DNA of 64,000 nt from Streptomyces sp. RerS4 (GTDB taxonomy: Bacteria; Actinomycetota; Actinomycetes; Streptomycetales; Streptomycetaceae): the NCBI RefSeq assembly GCF_023515955.1, contig NZ_CP097322.1, positions 3,433,501 to 3,497,500 on the forward strand, written 5' to 3'. Under the pieces are notes generated by a model that was not told where the DNA came from, made no database searches, and saw only the letters and a list, made by a program, of their open reading frames with translations. Made by a program: the position numbers and the translations under genes. Each line of letters begins with the position of its first letter. Position 1 is the first letter of the stretch. Below, one piece after another: positions 42,275 through 54,087 of this stretch.

Positions 42275-42559
42275 TCAGCTCCCGCCGCATCCCCCGCCAC
42301 CGCAGGAGGACGACGACGAGGACGAGGAACCACACGACGATGAGGAACCGCAGGAGGACGACGAGGAACCGCAGGTCGCGGACGAACCGCCGGCGGTGCC
42401 CGCCACCCACCAGCCGCCGTCGCCACTCCCACCGCGCGACGCGCCGCTCTTGCCGAGGCCCACGGACCCGCGCCCGCGCTTGGCGGCCCGGACGGCCACC
42501 GCGACGATTCCCCCCACGACCACGACACCGACCACAACGAGTACAACGGCGACGACCAT
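42275..42559 (-). CDS. Small membrane protein with Ser/Gly/Cys-rich tail
   Basis: A 94-residue protein: one N-terminal membrane helix (MVVAVVLVVVGVVVVGGIVA), a basic stop-transfer region (RAAKRGRG), then a low-complexity C-terminus of serine and glycine runs with six cysteines spaced in the pattern C-x5-C-type blocks, ending GGGGCGGS. GAGAGAGGGGG precedes ATG 42559. Similar glycine/cysteine-terminated small proteins are common in Streptomyces; function unknown. The tail is encoded by a near-repetitive GACGAG/GAGGAC region. Confidence 0.75.
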   Translation of the reverse strand: MVVAVVLVVVGVVVVGGIVAVAVRAAKRGRGSVGLGKSGASRGGSGDGGWWVAGTAGGSSATCGSSSSSCGSSSSCGSSSSSSSSCGGGGCGGS

Positions 42560-42689
42560 GTCCTGGCCCCCTCTCTCTGAACGCCCCGGTCCCCGGGGCC
42601 CGGGTCCCCTGATCCCGGCGTGTCGCAGTGATGCCCTCGGCGCGATCCGGCCAAAGCACACTTGAGCAACTCCAGAGGTTCCCCCCAGG

Positions 42690-43886
<1,197 letters not shown>

Positions 43887-43906
43887 CGGCGTCGGGCGGA
43901 GCACGG

Positions 43907-43962
43907 CGAGAGCCCGGTCGCGCGCCGCGGTCGGGGGGACCGGGGGCGGGGCCGGGCTCTCG
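43907..43962. terminator. Terminator between convergent aminotransferase and YbjN genes
   Basis: CGAGAGCCCGG (43907-43917) and CCGGGCTCTCG (43952-43962) match perfectly. The 34-nt loop is G-rich with its own weak structure. Confidence 0.6.
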
Positions 43963-44023
43963 TACGGTTACGGGGTGTATCCGCCGCTCGTGGCGCGGGT
44001 ACCTCCGTGAGGGCGGGGGCCGA

Positions 44024-44569
44024 TCAGTTGGCGTCGCCTTCGTCGTTCTTCTCGTCACCCTCGGCGGAGTCGACTTCCTTCTCCAGCCCGAGCTGCTCGA
44101 TGAGCCACTTGTCGAACTCGATCGAGGCACGGACCCAGCTCACCGTGGAGGACACGAAGTGCTCCAGGTTGACGCCGGTGCCGATCAGCATCTGGGCTTC
44201 GCCGATGAGGCGGACGGAGCCGTCATCGTGGGTGTGGCTGTAGACCTTGGGCCACAGGGTGCGGCGGTTCCAGTCGTCGATGGACTCCAGGAGCTGCGGC
44301 TTGTCGTCGATCGCGTGCGGACGGTCGTAGAAGGTCCGCACGGAGAAGACCTGCTGCTCGTCCTCGCCGCGGAACATGAAGTACGTCCGGAAGTCCTCCC
44401 ACGGCGCCGCGAGGTCACCCTCGTCGTCGACGACGTACTTGAGCTCCATCTGCTCCAGGAGCTGCTTGACGAGCTCCTGGTCGGGGACGACGGGGCCCGC
44501 CGGTCCTGTGGCCTGAGGTTCGGGCTGCTGCCCCCCGAAGTTCGGAATCGAGGCCGGGTCGATGCTCAC
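44024..44569 (-). CDS. YbjN-domain protein
   Basis: A 181-residue protein of the YbjN / type III-secretion-chaperone-like fold. The domain covers about 30-160: LVKQLLEQMELKYVVDDEGDL, FMFRGEDEQQVFSVRTFY, DDWNRRTLWPKVYSHTHDDG and VSSTVSWVRASIEFDKWL. The N-terminus is Gln/Pro-rich and the C-terminus very acidic. Members are linked to stress and motility phenotypes elsewhere; no specific role can be assigned. It lies 124 bp upstream of the clpB stop... that is, clpB follows it on the same strand's far side and is separately promoted. Confidence 0.9.
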   Translation of the reverse strand: MSIDPASIPNFGGQQPEPQATGPAGPVVPDQELVKQLLEQMELKYVVDDEGDLAAPWEDFRTYFMFRGEDEQQVFSVRTFYDRPHAIDDKPQLLESIDDWNRRTLWPKVYSHTHDDGSVRLIGEAQMLIGTGVNLEHFVSSTVSWVRASIEFDKWLIEQLGLEKEVDSAEGDEKNDEGDAN

Positions 44570-44692
44570 CGTGTACTTCCCTTCGTGCGGATACCTTCAT
44601 CCTCCACCATCCGGCCCGCCTCGTGTCCAGCCCACGGCGAGATCCGCTCCGGGCGGACAGAACGGCATCCGCCGTTCACCCCGACAGCGCCT

Positions 44693-47278
<2,586 letters not shown>

Positions 47279-47362
47279 GTGCGACTTCTCCCCTCCGAGG
47301 GATGGATGATCAGCAGATCGTGACTCGGGCAGATGAATCTGACAGGTACAGCGTCTGTAAAG

Positions 47363-47395
47363 TTGAGTCTATTCCACTCAAGGCACTACTCAAGG
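47363..47395. promoter_or_regulatory. HAIR operator (HspR site) between clpB and an F420-type gene
   Basis: TTGAGT (47363-47368), 7 nt, then ACTCAAG (47376-47382): this is HAIR (CTTGAGT-N7-ACTCAAG) with one base changed. A direct repeat of the right half, ACTCAAGG, follows at 47388-47395. The site lies 84-117 bp upstream of clpB and only 21-54 bp upstream of the divergent leaderless gene at 47417. Confidence 0.9.
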
Positions 47396-47416
47396 CACGC
47401 GCGTACGCTTCGGCGC

Positions 47417-47839
47417 ATGTCCCACGACCCACTCAACCCGACGCCCGAGTACCTCGCCTTCTGGCGGGAACGGCACGTCTGCACCCTGACCACCCCGCGG
47501 CCCGACGGCACCCCGCACGTGGTGCCCGTCGGGGTCACCTACGACCCCGCGGCCGGCGTGGCGCGGGTGATCAGCAGCAAGCACAGCAAGAAGATCCGCA
47601 ACGTCCTGGAGGCACCGGACGGTGCGGCGCGGGTCGCGGTGTGCCAGATGGCGGGGAAGCTCTGGGCCACCCTGGAGGGGCGCGCGGTGGTCCGTACGGA
47701 CGAGGCGTCGGTGGCCGAGGCGGTGGCGCGCTACGCGGAGCGCTACGGGCGGACGCCCTCGCCGAACCCGGACCGGGTGGTCCTGGAGATCAGGCTGGAC
47801 CGGGCAATGGGCTCGGCGAGCCTGGCTCCGGCCCGATGA
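47417..47839 (+). CDS. PPOX-class F420-dependent oxidoreductase-like protein
   Basis: A 140-residue split-barrel protein of the pyridoxamine-oxidase-like superfamily, the actinobacterial F420-dependent subgroup. Visible are LAFWRERHVCTLTTPRPDGTPHVVPVGVTYD (in two halves), KHSKKIRNVLEAPDGAARVAVCQM and LWATLEGRAVV. Cofactor (F420 or flavin) is inferred from family only. ATG 47417 sits 8 nt after TACGCT, so it is probably leaderless. Because the HAIR element lies just upstream, HspR may control it together with clpB. Confidence 0.87.
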   Translation: MSHDPLNPTPEYLAFWRERHVCTLTTPRPDGTPHVVPVGVTYDPAAGVARVISSKHSKKIRNVLEAPDGAARVAVCQMAGKLWATLEGRAVVRTDEASVAEAVARYAERYGRTPSPNPDRVVLEIRLDRAMGSASLAPAR

Positions 47840-47869
47840 TTGTCCGGTTCAACCACTGGACGCGGACAT

Positions 47870-47913
47870 CACAACGGCGCCATCGTGGTCAGGTCCACGA
47901 TGGCGCCGTTGTG
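47870..47913 (+). terminator. Strong terminator after the F420-type gene
   Basis: A perfect 19-bp stem: CACAACGGCGCCATCGTGG (47870-47888) pairs with 47895-47913 around the loop TCAGGT. It also protects the convergent small gene ending at 47958. Confidence 0.88.
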
Positions 47914-47957
47914 TGGGGGTAGCACCTGATGCGATCTGCAACGACGGGGGAATCGCC

Positions 47958-48275
47958 TCAGGCACTGCGGGGGGTGGCGGCGGTGGTGATATCAGGTTCG
48001 AAGAGCTGGTGGTCGCGCTGATCGAGGTTGACGAAGACCATGCCGTACCGCACTTCGCAGCGGACGGGCTGCGGTGCGCCCCGGGGACGGCGCAGGCAGC
48101 GGTAGGCGCGGACGTCTTCGTCCTCCTCGCGCACGACGACGATCGGCTGGCCGAACAGGGTGACCATCAACGAGTCGCCGGCGTAGGGGATCGCCGTGGC
48201 GAGGTCGATGAACTGCCAGCCCGACCGGTACGCCGAAGCCATCTCGCGTCGGAAGTCGCGGTCGTCGGGGGTCAT
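47958..48275 (-). CDS. Degenerate Rieske-fold small protein
   Basis: A 105-residue protein whose pattern resembles the N-terminal Rieske domain of ring-hydroxylating oxygenases: SGWQFIDLATAIPYAGDSLM, VTLFGQPIVVVREEDEDVRAY, then RCEVRYGMVFVNLDQRDH. The [2Fe-2S] ligands are not present. At the expected CxH the sequence is C-L-R-R-P-R-G, and the second CxxH is absent. It is too short for a catalytic subunit. Its ATG overlaps the stop of the upstream peptide gene (TGATG), so the two are coupled. Function unknown. Confidence 0.72.
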   Translation of the reverse strand: MTPDDRDFRREMASAYRSGWQFIDLATAIPYAGDSLMVTLFGQPIVVVREEDEDVRAYRCLRRPRGAPQPVRCEVRYGMVFVNLDQRDHQLFEPDITTAATPRSA

Positions 48276-48454
48276 CAGGAGACCTTCGCAGGGATGGTGT
48301 TCCAGCCGAAATCGCTCTCGCCCGCCTTCTCGGCCGACGAACCGGCACCAGCCTGAACGCTTCCCGCGTCTCCGTTGACGGCGACGACTGCCCCAAAAAC
48401 CGCAACGGCGGAGAAAACAACGGCAAGCGCCGAGCGAAGCATTCTCTTATACAT
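48275..48454 (-). CDS. Small secreted or membrane-anchored peptide precursor
   Basis: A 59-residue peptide with a basic start (MYKRMLRS), a hydrophobic stretch (ALAVVFSAVAVFGAVVAV) that fits a signal peptide or anchor, a small-residue region (AGSVQAGAGSSAEKAG) and a distinctive end, ESDFGWNTIPAKVS. There are no cysteines. ATG 48454 is favoured over 48514; GAGGA lies about 12 nt upstream. It is coupled to the Rieske-like gene and divergent from a LuxR-type regulator, which suggests a signalling or RiPP-like peptide. That is inference only. Confidence 0.65.
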   Translation of the reverse strand: MYKRMLRSALAVVFSAVAVFGAVVAVNGDAGSVQAGAGSSAEKAGESDFGWNTIPAKVS

Positions 48455-48492
48455 GGTCGGCTTCGTCCTCACTTGATGGAATCCTCTCCCCC

Positions 48493-48531
48493 GCACTGAC
48501 AGACGATGGCTCATTCAGGCACGTCAGTGCC
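48493..48531. promoter_or_regulatory. Inverted repeats in the peptide/LuxR intergenic region
   Basis: GCACTGAC (48493-48500) and GTCAGTGC (48523-48530) are perfect arms 22 bp apart. Overlapping the right arm is GGCAC-GTCA-GTGCC (48518-48531). They occupy the 103-bp gap between divergent genes and are candidate binding sites for the LuxR-type protein. A direct repeat CATGTTC lies at 48547-48563. Confidence 0.55.
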
Positions 48532-48557
48532 ACAGGGACGATGCATCATGTTCTTAC

Positions 48558-49592
48558 ATGTTCAGGACCCTGGGGGGTGGAGATTTGCCCAAGAGCGACA
48601 TAAAACCGACACATCCCCACCCCGTCACGGAGATGTGCACCGAGGGAGCCCGACTGTACGCGGCCGCTCTGAGCACCGGCCGCGTCGCCCGCGGTGAGGT
48701 CGAGATCGCCCCCTGCCTGCTCGAATTCGCGCTGTTGCGACCCGACCCGGACGACGCGAACCAGCTGCGCGCGGTTCCCCCGTCCATCGCACTGGCCCAG
48801 CGGCTCCATCCGATCGAACGCGAGATCCAAGAGCGCAGACGCACCGCCGTGGATCTCACCGATGCATTCGAGCCGTTCCTCACCATCAGCGCCCAGAGTC
48901 CCGCCAACACCCACGCCATCACGGTGCTGGAGGGATTCGACCAGATCAACGCCGCCATCGACCTGGCCACCGCCGAGTGCCACACCGAGGCCCTGACCAT
49001 CCAGCCGGGTGGCGCCCGGCCGACGTTCGTCCTCAGCGAGTCCCTGGAGCGCGCGACGCCGATGATCGACCGCGGGGTGAGCATCCGGACGCTCTACCAG
49101 CACACCGTGCGGCACAGCCAGGGGACGCTCGCCTACGTGGATCGGATCTCCACGGGGAAGGTGGAGATCCGCACGCTGGAGGAACTGATAGAGCGTCTCA
49201 TGATCTTCGACCGCACCGTGGCCTTCATCCCCGCCAGCGACGACCGACGGGTGGCCCTGGAACTGCGGCACCCGGGACTGGTGGACTACCTCATCAAGGT
49301 CTTCGAACAACTCTGGCGCAGAGCCGTGCCGTTGGACGACGAGGTCACCTACACGCACAGCCCGGACGGCATCTCCGGAGTGCAGCGTTCCATCGCGCAG
49401 CTGCTCATCGAGGGGCACGTGGACGAGGCGATCGCCCGCCGGCTGGGAATGAACGTCCGCACCTGCCGCGCGCACATCGCGAAGCTGGCCGCCGCCCTGG
49501 GCAGCGGCAGCCGCGCCCAGCTGGGCTACCTCATCGCCCAGTCCGGGATCCTGCACGGCGGCTCGGGGCCCGGGGAGCTCCCGGAGGGCTGA
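48558..49592 (+). CDS. LuxR-type regulator with TrmB/PLD-like sensor region
   Basis: A 344-residue regulator. The N-terminal part (about 15-125) resembles a degenerate winged helix plus linker (TEMCTEGARLYAAALSTGRV). The central region (about 115-265) has the TrmB-associated, phospholipase-D-like pattern with TLYQHTVRHSQGTLAYVDRI and VAFIPASDDRRVALELRHPG. The C-terminal LuxR-like helix-turn-helix (about 285-335) reads IAQLLIEGHVDEAIARRLGM, then NVRTCRAHIAKLAAALGSGSRAQ. There is no receiver or ATPase domain. ATG 48558 lacks a clear ribosome site; TTG 48585 is an alternative. It is divergent from the peptide gene. Confidence 0.82.
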   Translation: MFRTLGGGDLPKSDIKPTHPHPVTEMCTEGARLYAAALSTGRVARGEVEIAPCLLEFALLRPDPDDANQLRAVPPSIALAQRLHPIEREIQERRRTAVDLTDAFEPFLTISAQSPANTHAITVLEGFDQINAAIDLATAECHTEALTIQPGGARPTFVLSESLERATPMIDRGVSIRTLYQHTVRHSQGTLAYVDRISTGKVEIRTLEELIERLMIFDRTVAFIPASDDRRVALELRHPGLVDYLIKVFEQLWRRAVPLDDEVTYTHSPDGISGVQRSIAQLLIEGHVDEAIARRLGMNVRTCRAHIAKLAAALGSGSRAQLGYLIAQSGILHGGSGPGELPEG

Positions 49593-49625
49593 GGAGGCCC
49601 GTACGGGCGCCCGTACGGGCTCCTC
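49593..49625 (+). terminator. Terminator after the LuxR-type gene
   Basis: CCCGTACGGGC (49598-49608) and GCCCGTACGGG (49609-49619) are back-to-back complementary arms, extended outward by AGG/CTCCT. The stem starts immediately after the stop codon. Confidence 0.65.
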
Positions 49626-49640
49626 GCGAACGAATGGGCG

Positions 49641-49671
49641 AAGGCCCCGCCCGGGAGTCGGGCGGGGCCTT
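49641..49671 (-). terminator. Terminator of the dnaK operon
   Basis: AAGGCCCCGCCCG (49641-49653) pairs perfectly with CGGGCGGGGCCTT (49659-49671) around a 5-nt loop, 20-51 nt past the hspR stop. Confidence 0.85.
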
Positions 49672-49691
49672 CGAGGCGCTGTACGGGGCGC

Positions 49692-50156
49692 TCAGTCCAC
49701 CTGGCGCTTCGGGCGCCAGACGACCAGGGCGTTGCCCGGCTGCGGCGGCTGGTACGGGACCAGGTCGCGGCGGTACGAGGCGTGCACCTGCGCCTCGCGG
49801 GCCCGGAGGGCGGCGGCCGCTCCGTCCACAGCCGTGGACAGTTCGGCGACGCGCTGCTGGAGCGCCGCCACCTGGTTCTCCAGCTCGATGATCCGCTTGA
49901 TTCCGGCCAGGTTGATGCCCTCGTCCTGCGACAGGGCCTGGACGGTGCGGAGCAGCTCGATGTCCCGGGCCGAGTAGCGCCGGCCGCGGCCGGCCGTCCG
50001 GTCCGGGGAGACCAGCCCGAGGCGGTCGTACTGGCGCAGGGTCTGCGGATGCAGACCCGAGAGCTGGGCGGCCACCGAGATCACGTAGACCGGGGTCTCG
50101 TCCGTCAGTTGGTAGGGCCCGTTTCCGAAACGGGGCTGACTACGGCGGCCGTCCAT
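49692..50156 (-). CDS. hspR: Heat-shock repressor HspR (MerR family)
   Basis: A 154-residue MerR-type repressor that binds HAIR sites (CTTGAGT-N7-ACTCAAG) with DnaK as co-repressor. The winged helix (about 22-90) contains VYVISVAAQLSGLHPQTLRQYDRLGLVSP and RRYSARDIELLRTVQALSQDEG; a coiled coil IIELENQVAALQQRVAEL follows. It is the last gene of the dnaK-grpE-dnaJ-hspR operon, with 1 bp between dnaJ and hspR. HAIR sites in this window lie upstream of dnaK and clpB. Confidence 0.97.
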   Translation of the reverse strand: MDGRRSQPRFGNGPYQLTDETPVYVISVAAQLSGLHPQTLRQYDRLGLVSPDRTAGRGRRYSARDIELLRTVQALSQDEGINLAGIKRIIELENQVAALQQRVAELSTAVDGAAAALRAREAQVHASYRRDLVPYQPPQPGNALVVWRPKRQVD

Positions 50157-50157
50157 C

Positions 50158-51336
50158 TCATGCTCCCTTCACGGAGTCGAACAGCTGGGCGCGCGGATCC
50201 TCGGACGCCGTCGCGTCCCGGTACATCTCCAGGGCCTCCCGGGCCTTGTCGGACAGCTCCGTCGGGACCGCCACCTCCACCGTGACGAGGAGGTCGCCGC
50301 GGGTGCCGTCCTTGCGGACCGCACCCTTCCCGCGCGCCCGCATCGTACGACCGCCGGGAGTGCCCGGGGGCAGCTTCAGCGTGACCGAAGGGCCGTTCAG
50401 CGTCGGGACCTTGATCTCGGCGCCCAGGGCCGCCTCGGCGATGGTCACCGGAACGGTCACCGTGAGGTTGTCGTCCTTGCGGCCGAACACCGGGTGACTG
50501 TCGACGTGGACCACCACGTACAGGTCGCCCGCCGGGCCGCCGCGCTCGCCCGGGGCACCCTTGCCGCGCAGCCGGATCCGCTGGCCGTTCGAGACGCCCG
50601 CCGGGATGCGGACCTGCATGGTCCGCGAACTGCGGGCCCGCCCGCTGCCCTTGCAGACCTCGCACGGGTTCTCCGCGATCAGGCCGCGACCCTTGCAGTC
50701 CGCGCAGGGGTCGGTCAGCGAGAAGCCGCCGCCGCTGCCCCGCGAGACCTGGCCGGTACCGACGCAGGTCGGGCACACCCGAGGGGTGCCGTTCGTGTCG
50801 CCGGTGCCCGAACAGGCCTTGCAGGGGGCCTGCGAGGACATCCGCAGCGGGACCGTCGCCCCGTCCACGGCCTCCGTGAAGGACAGCGTGACCTCGGACT
50901 CGACGTCCTGGCCGCGCCGCGGCTGGGTACGGGTGCCCGCGCCGGCGCCGCCGCGGTTGAACAGGCCGCCGAAGACGTCGCCCAGGCCGCCGCCGAAGCC
51001 ACCGCCCGGACCGCCCTGCTGGGCCCCACCGAAGAGGTCGCCGAGGTCGAAGTTGAACGAGCCGCCCGCGCCGCCCGGACCGGGGCGGAAGGCCCCGTTG
51101 CCGAACAGGGCGCGGGCCTCGTCGTACTCCTTGCGCTTCTTGGCGTCCCCGAGGATGTCGTTCGCCTCGGAGATCTCCTTGAAGCGCGCCTCGGCCGAGG
51201 CGTCGCCCTTGTTGGCGTCCGGGTGGAACTCGCGCGCGAGCTTCCGGTACGCCTTCTTGATCTCGGCCTCGGTGGCGTCCTTCGGGACACCGAGAACCTT
51301 GTAGTAGTCCTTCTCGACGAAGTCCTTGGTGCTCAT
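50158..51336 (-). CDS. dnaJ: Chaperone DnaJ (DnaJ1)
   Basis: Hsp40 co-chaperone that stimulates the DnaK ATPase. The 392-residue protein has a J-domain (1-75) with the HPD motif in REFHPDANKG, a Gly/Phe-rich region (about 80-135), the zinc-binding domain with four CxxCxGxG-type repeats (CKACSGTG, CPTCVGTG, CADCKGRG, CEVCKGSG; about 165-225) and C-terminal substrate-binding domains. All parts are complete. It is third in the operon. Confidence 0.98.
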   Translation of the reverse strand: MSTKDFVEKDYYKVLGVPKDATEAEIKKAYRKLAREFHPDANKGDASAEARFKEISEANDILGDAKKRKEYDEARALFGNGAFRPGPGGAGGSFNFDLGDLFGGAQQGGPGGGFGGGLGDVFGGLFNRGGAGAGTRTQPRRGQDVESEVTLSFTEAVDGATVPLRMSSQAPCKACSGTGDTNGTPRVCPTCVGTGQVSRGSGGGFSLTDPCADCKGRGLIAENPCEVCKGSGRARSSRTMQVRIPAGVSNGQRIRLRGKGAPGERGGPAGDLYVVVHVDSHPVFGRKDDNLTVTVPVTIAEAALGAEIKVPTLNGPSVTLKLPPGTPGGRTMRARGKGAVRKDGTRGDLLVTVEVAVPTELSDKAREALEMYRDATASEDPRAQLFDSVKGA

Positions 51337-51381
51337 CCCCGGTGTCCCTCCTCTCGGATCCCTGTCCCTACATGTTCTGCG

Positions 51382-52053
51382 TCAGCCCTTGTCGGGGGCA
51401 TCCGTGTCCTTGTCAGACGGCGTGTCGCCATCCGCGGACTCGGACTTCGCGGCCGGCGCCGCGCCCGGCTGGGGCTCCGCCACCGCGACCCGCGCGGGGC
51501 GGATCGTACGCTCACCGATCCGGTACCCCGGCTGCAGGATCGCCACGCAGGTCGTCTCGGTGACGTCCGGCGCGTACGAGTGCATCAGGGCCTCGTGGAT
51601 CGTCGGGTCGAAGGGCTCGCCCTCCTTGCCGAACTGCTGCAGCCCCATCTTGGCGGCCGCCGTCTCCAGCGATTCGGCCACCGACTTGAAGCCGCCGACC
51701 AGCTCGCCGTGCTCCCGGGCCCGGCCGATGTCGTCCAGGGTCGGCAGGAGCTCCGTCAGGAGGGACGCGACCGCGATCTCCTTGACGGCGATCCGGTCCC
51801 GCTCCACGCGACGGCGGTAGTTCTGGTACTCCGCCTGGAGCCGCTGGAGGTCCGCGGTGCGCTCGCCCAGCGCCGTACGGGCCTGGTCCAGCTGGGCCAG
51901 CAGAGCCACTTCCTGTACTTCTGCGGAGTCCCCGGCCGGGGCCGCGGCCTCCTCCTTGGAGGAGGCGGCGGCCTTCGACTCGGCGGCGTCGTCCGGCGTG
52001 CCGTCGGCGGGGACTTCCGGCTTCTCCTCGAAGCCCGGGGTCTCCTCCGACAT
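51382..52053 (-). CDS. grpE: Nucleotide exchange factor GrpE
   Basis: A 223-residue exchange factor for DnaK. A disordered acidic N-terminus (1-50) precedes the long dimerisation coiled coil (about 52-95; LDQARTALGERTADLQRLQAE, then YQNYRRRVERDR) and the beta domain with the GrpE signature FDPTIHEALMHS (about 150-160) and GYRIGERTIRPARVAVA. The ATG overlaps the dnaK stop (TGATG), giving coupled synthesis. Confidence 0.97.
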   Translation of the reverse strand: MSEETPGFEEKPEVPADGTPDDAAESKAAASSKEEAAAPAGDSAEVQEVALLAQLDQARTALGERTADLQRLQAEYQNYRRRVERDRIAVKEIAVASLLTELLPTLDDIGRAREHGELVGGFKSVAESLETAAAKMGLQQFGKEGEPFDPTIHEALMHSYAPDVTETTCVAILQPGYRIGERTIRPARVAVAEPQPGAAPAAKSESADGDTPSDKDTDAPDKG

Positions 52054-53894
52054 CAGGCAGCGCCGCCCTTCGGCTTGTCCTCGTCGACGATCTCGGCGTC
52101 GACGACGTCGTCGTCGGCCTTGGCCTGGGCGCCCTCGGCGCCACCGGCGGCCTGGGCCGCCTGGGCGTCGGCGTAGATCGCCTGGCCGAGCTTCTGGCTG
52201 ACCGCGGCGAGCTTCTCCGTCGCGGTGCGGATCTCCGCGGTGTCCTCGCCCTTGAGCTTGTCCTTCAGCTCGGTGACAGCCGTCTCGACCTCGGTCTTGA
52301 CGTCGGCCGGGACCTTCTCCGCGTTGTCCGCGAGGAACTTCTCCGTCTGGTAGACGAGCTGCTCACCCTGGTTGCGGGACTCGGCGGCCTCGCGGCGGCG
52401 GTGGTCCTCCTCCGCGTACTGCTCGGCCTCCTGACGCATCCGGTCGACCTCGTCCTTGCCGAGCGAGGAGCCGCCGGTGACGGTCATCTTCTGCTCCTTG
52501 CCCGTGCCGAGGTCCTTGGCCGTGACGTGCATGATGCCGTTCGCGTCGATGTCGAAGGAGACCTCGATCTGCGGGACGCCACGCGGGGCCGGCGGCAGGC
52601 CGGTCAGCTCGAACATGCCGAGCTTCTTGTTGTACGCCGCGATCTCGCGCTCGCCCTGGTAGACCTGGATCTGCACGGACGGCTGGTTGTCCTCGGCCGT
52701 CGTGAAGATCTCCGACCGCTTGGTCGGGATGGTCGTGTTGCGCTCGATGAGCTTGGTCATGATGCCGCCCTTGGTCTCGATGCCGAGGGACAGCGGGGTC
52801 ACGTCGAGGAGCAGGACGTCCTTGACCTCACCCTTGAGCACACCGGCCTGGAGGGTGGCGCCGATGGCGACGACCTCGTCCGGGTTGACGCCCTTGTTGG
52901 CGTCCTGACCGCCGGTGAGCTCCTTCACGAGCTCGGCGACGGCCGGCATGCGGGTGGAGCCGCCGACCAGGACCACGTGGTCGATCTCGGACAGCTGGAT
53001 GCCGGCGTCCTTGATGACGTTGTGGAACGGGGTCTTGCAGCGGTCGAGCAGGTCCGCCGTCAGCTGCTGGAACTGCGAGCGCGTGAGCTTCTCGTCCAGG
53101 TGCAGCGGGCCCTCGGCGGAGGCCGTGATGTAGGGCAGGTTGATCGAGGTCTCCGTGGAGGAGGACAGCTCGATCTTCGCCTTCTCGGCGGCCTCGCGCA
53201 GACGCTGGAGCGCCATCTTGTCCTTGGACAGGTCGACGCCGTGGCCGTTCTGGAACTGCTTCACGAGGTAGTCGACGACGCGCTGGTCCCAGTCGTCGCC
53301 ACCGAGGTGGTTGTCACCGTTGGTGGCCTTGACCTCGACGACACCGTCGCCGATCTCCAGGAGCGACACGTCGAAGGTGCCGCCACCGAGGTCGAAGACG
53401 AGAATGGTCTGGTCGTCCTTGTCGAGACCGTAGGCCAGGGCGGCGGCGGTCGGCTCGTTGACGATGCGCAGGACGTTCAGGCCGGCGATCTCACCGGCCT
53501 CCTTCGTCGCCTGACGCTCGGAGTCGTTGAAGTAGGCCGGGACGGTGATGACCGCGTCCGTGACCTTCTCACCCAGGTACGCCTCGGCGTCGCGCTTCAG
53601 CTTCTGCAGGATGAAGGCGCTCATCTGCTGCGGGTTGAAGTCCTTGCCATCCAGGTTGATCTTCCAGTCAGTGCCCATGTGGCGCTTGACGGAGCGGATG
53701 GTCCGGTCCACGTTCGTGACCGCCTGGCGCTTGGCCACCTCGCCGACGAGGACCTCGCCGTTCTTGGCGAAGGCGACGACGGACGGCGTGGTCCTGGCGC
53801 CCTCGGCGTTGGTGATGACGGTGGGCTCGCCGCCTTCGAGAACGCTGACGACGGAGTTAGTGGTGCCCAGGTCGATGCCGACCGCACGTGCCAT
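52053..53894 (-). CDS. dnaK: Chaperone DnaK (Hsp70)
   Basis: Central Hsp70 chaperone and HspR co-repressor. The 613-residue protein contains [20 protein letters not shown] with the phosphate-1 loop, the [20 protein letters not shown] block, [19 protein letters not shown], the [12 protein letters not shown] adenosine motif, the EVEL-type linker region ([16 protein letters not shown]) and a C-terminal lid ending in acidic residues. ATG 53894 has GGAGGAATC upstream; longer starts read through the HAIR site. A consensus HAIR is 19-39 bp upstream. Confidence 0.98.
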   Translation of the reverse strand: MARAVGIDLGTTNSVVSVLEGGEPTVITNAEGARTTPSVVAFAKNGEVLVGEVAKRQAVTNVDRTIRSVKRHMGTDWKINLDGKDFNPQQMSAFILQKLKRDAEAYLGEKVTDAVITVPAYFNDSERQATKEAGEIAGLNVLRIVNEPTAAALAYGLDKDDQTILVFDLGGGTFDVSLLEIGDGVVEVKATNGDNHLGGDDWDQRVVDYLVKQFQNGHGVDLSKDKMALQRLREAAEKAKIELSSSTETSINLPYITASAEGPLHLDEKLTRSQFQQLTADLLDRCKTPFHNVIKDAGIQLSEIDHVVLVGGSTRMPAVAELVKELTGGQDANKGVNPDEVVAIGATLQAGVLKGEVKDVLLLDVTPLSLGIETKGGIMTKLIERNTTIPTKRSEIFTTAEDNQPSVQIQVYQGEREIAAYNKKLGMFELTGLPPAPRGVPQIEVSFDIDANGIMHVTAKDLGTGKEQKMTVTGGSSLGKDEVDRMRQEAEQYAEEDHRRREAAESRNQGEQLVYQTEKFLADNAEKVPADVKTEVETAVTELKDKLKGEDTAEIRTATEKLAAVSQKLGQAIYADAQAAQAAGGAEGAQAKADDDVVDAEIVDEDKPKGGAA

Positions 53895-53912
53895 TTCGAT
53901 TCCTCCAGCTGA

Positions 53913-53985
53913 CTTGAGTGGAACAGACTCAAGGATGCAGGATCGCCGCACTCGCGTCAACAGAGGTGAGTCGAGGCGGCTCAAC
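53913..53985 (-). promoter_or_regulatory. dnaK promoter with HAIR operators
   Basis: CTTGAGT (53913-53919), 7 nt, ACTCAAG (53927-53933) is a perfect HspR HAIR site. A degenerate second copy, TGAGT-N7-GCTCA, spans 53967-53983. Between them on the minus strand lie TTGACG and, 17 bp on, CATCCT as -35/-10, so the perfect HAIR covers the transcription start. Confidence 0.93.
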
Positions 53986-54087
53986 CTTTAGGCTGCGCTT
54001 ACGCTCAGGGGCGCCGAACGGGTCGTGGCGCCCCCCTCGGCCGCGCGGCGCGCCGTGGCCGCGGCGCGGCGCCGGCACCCTGCCCGC

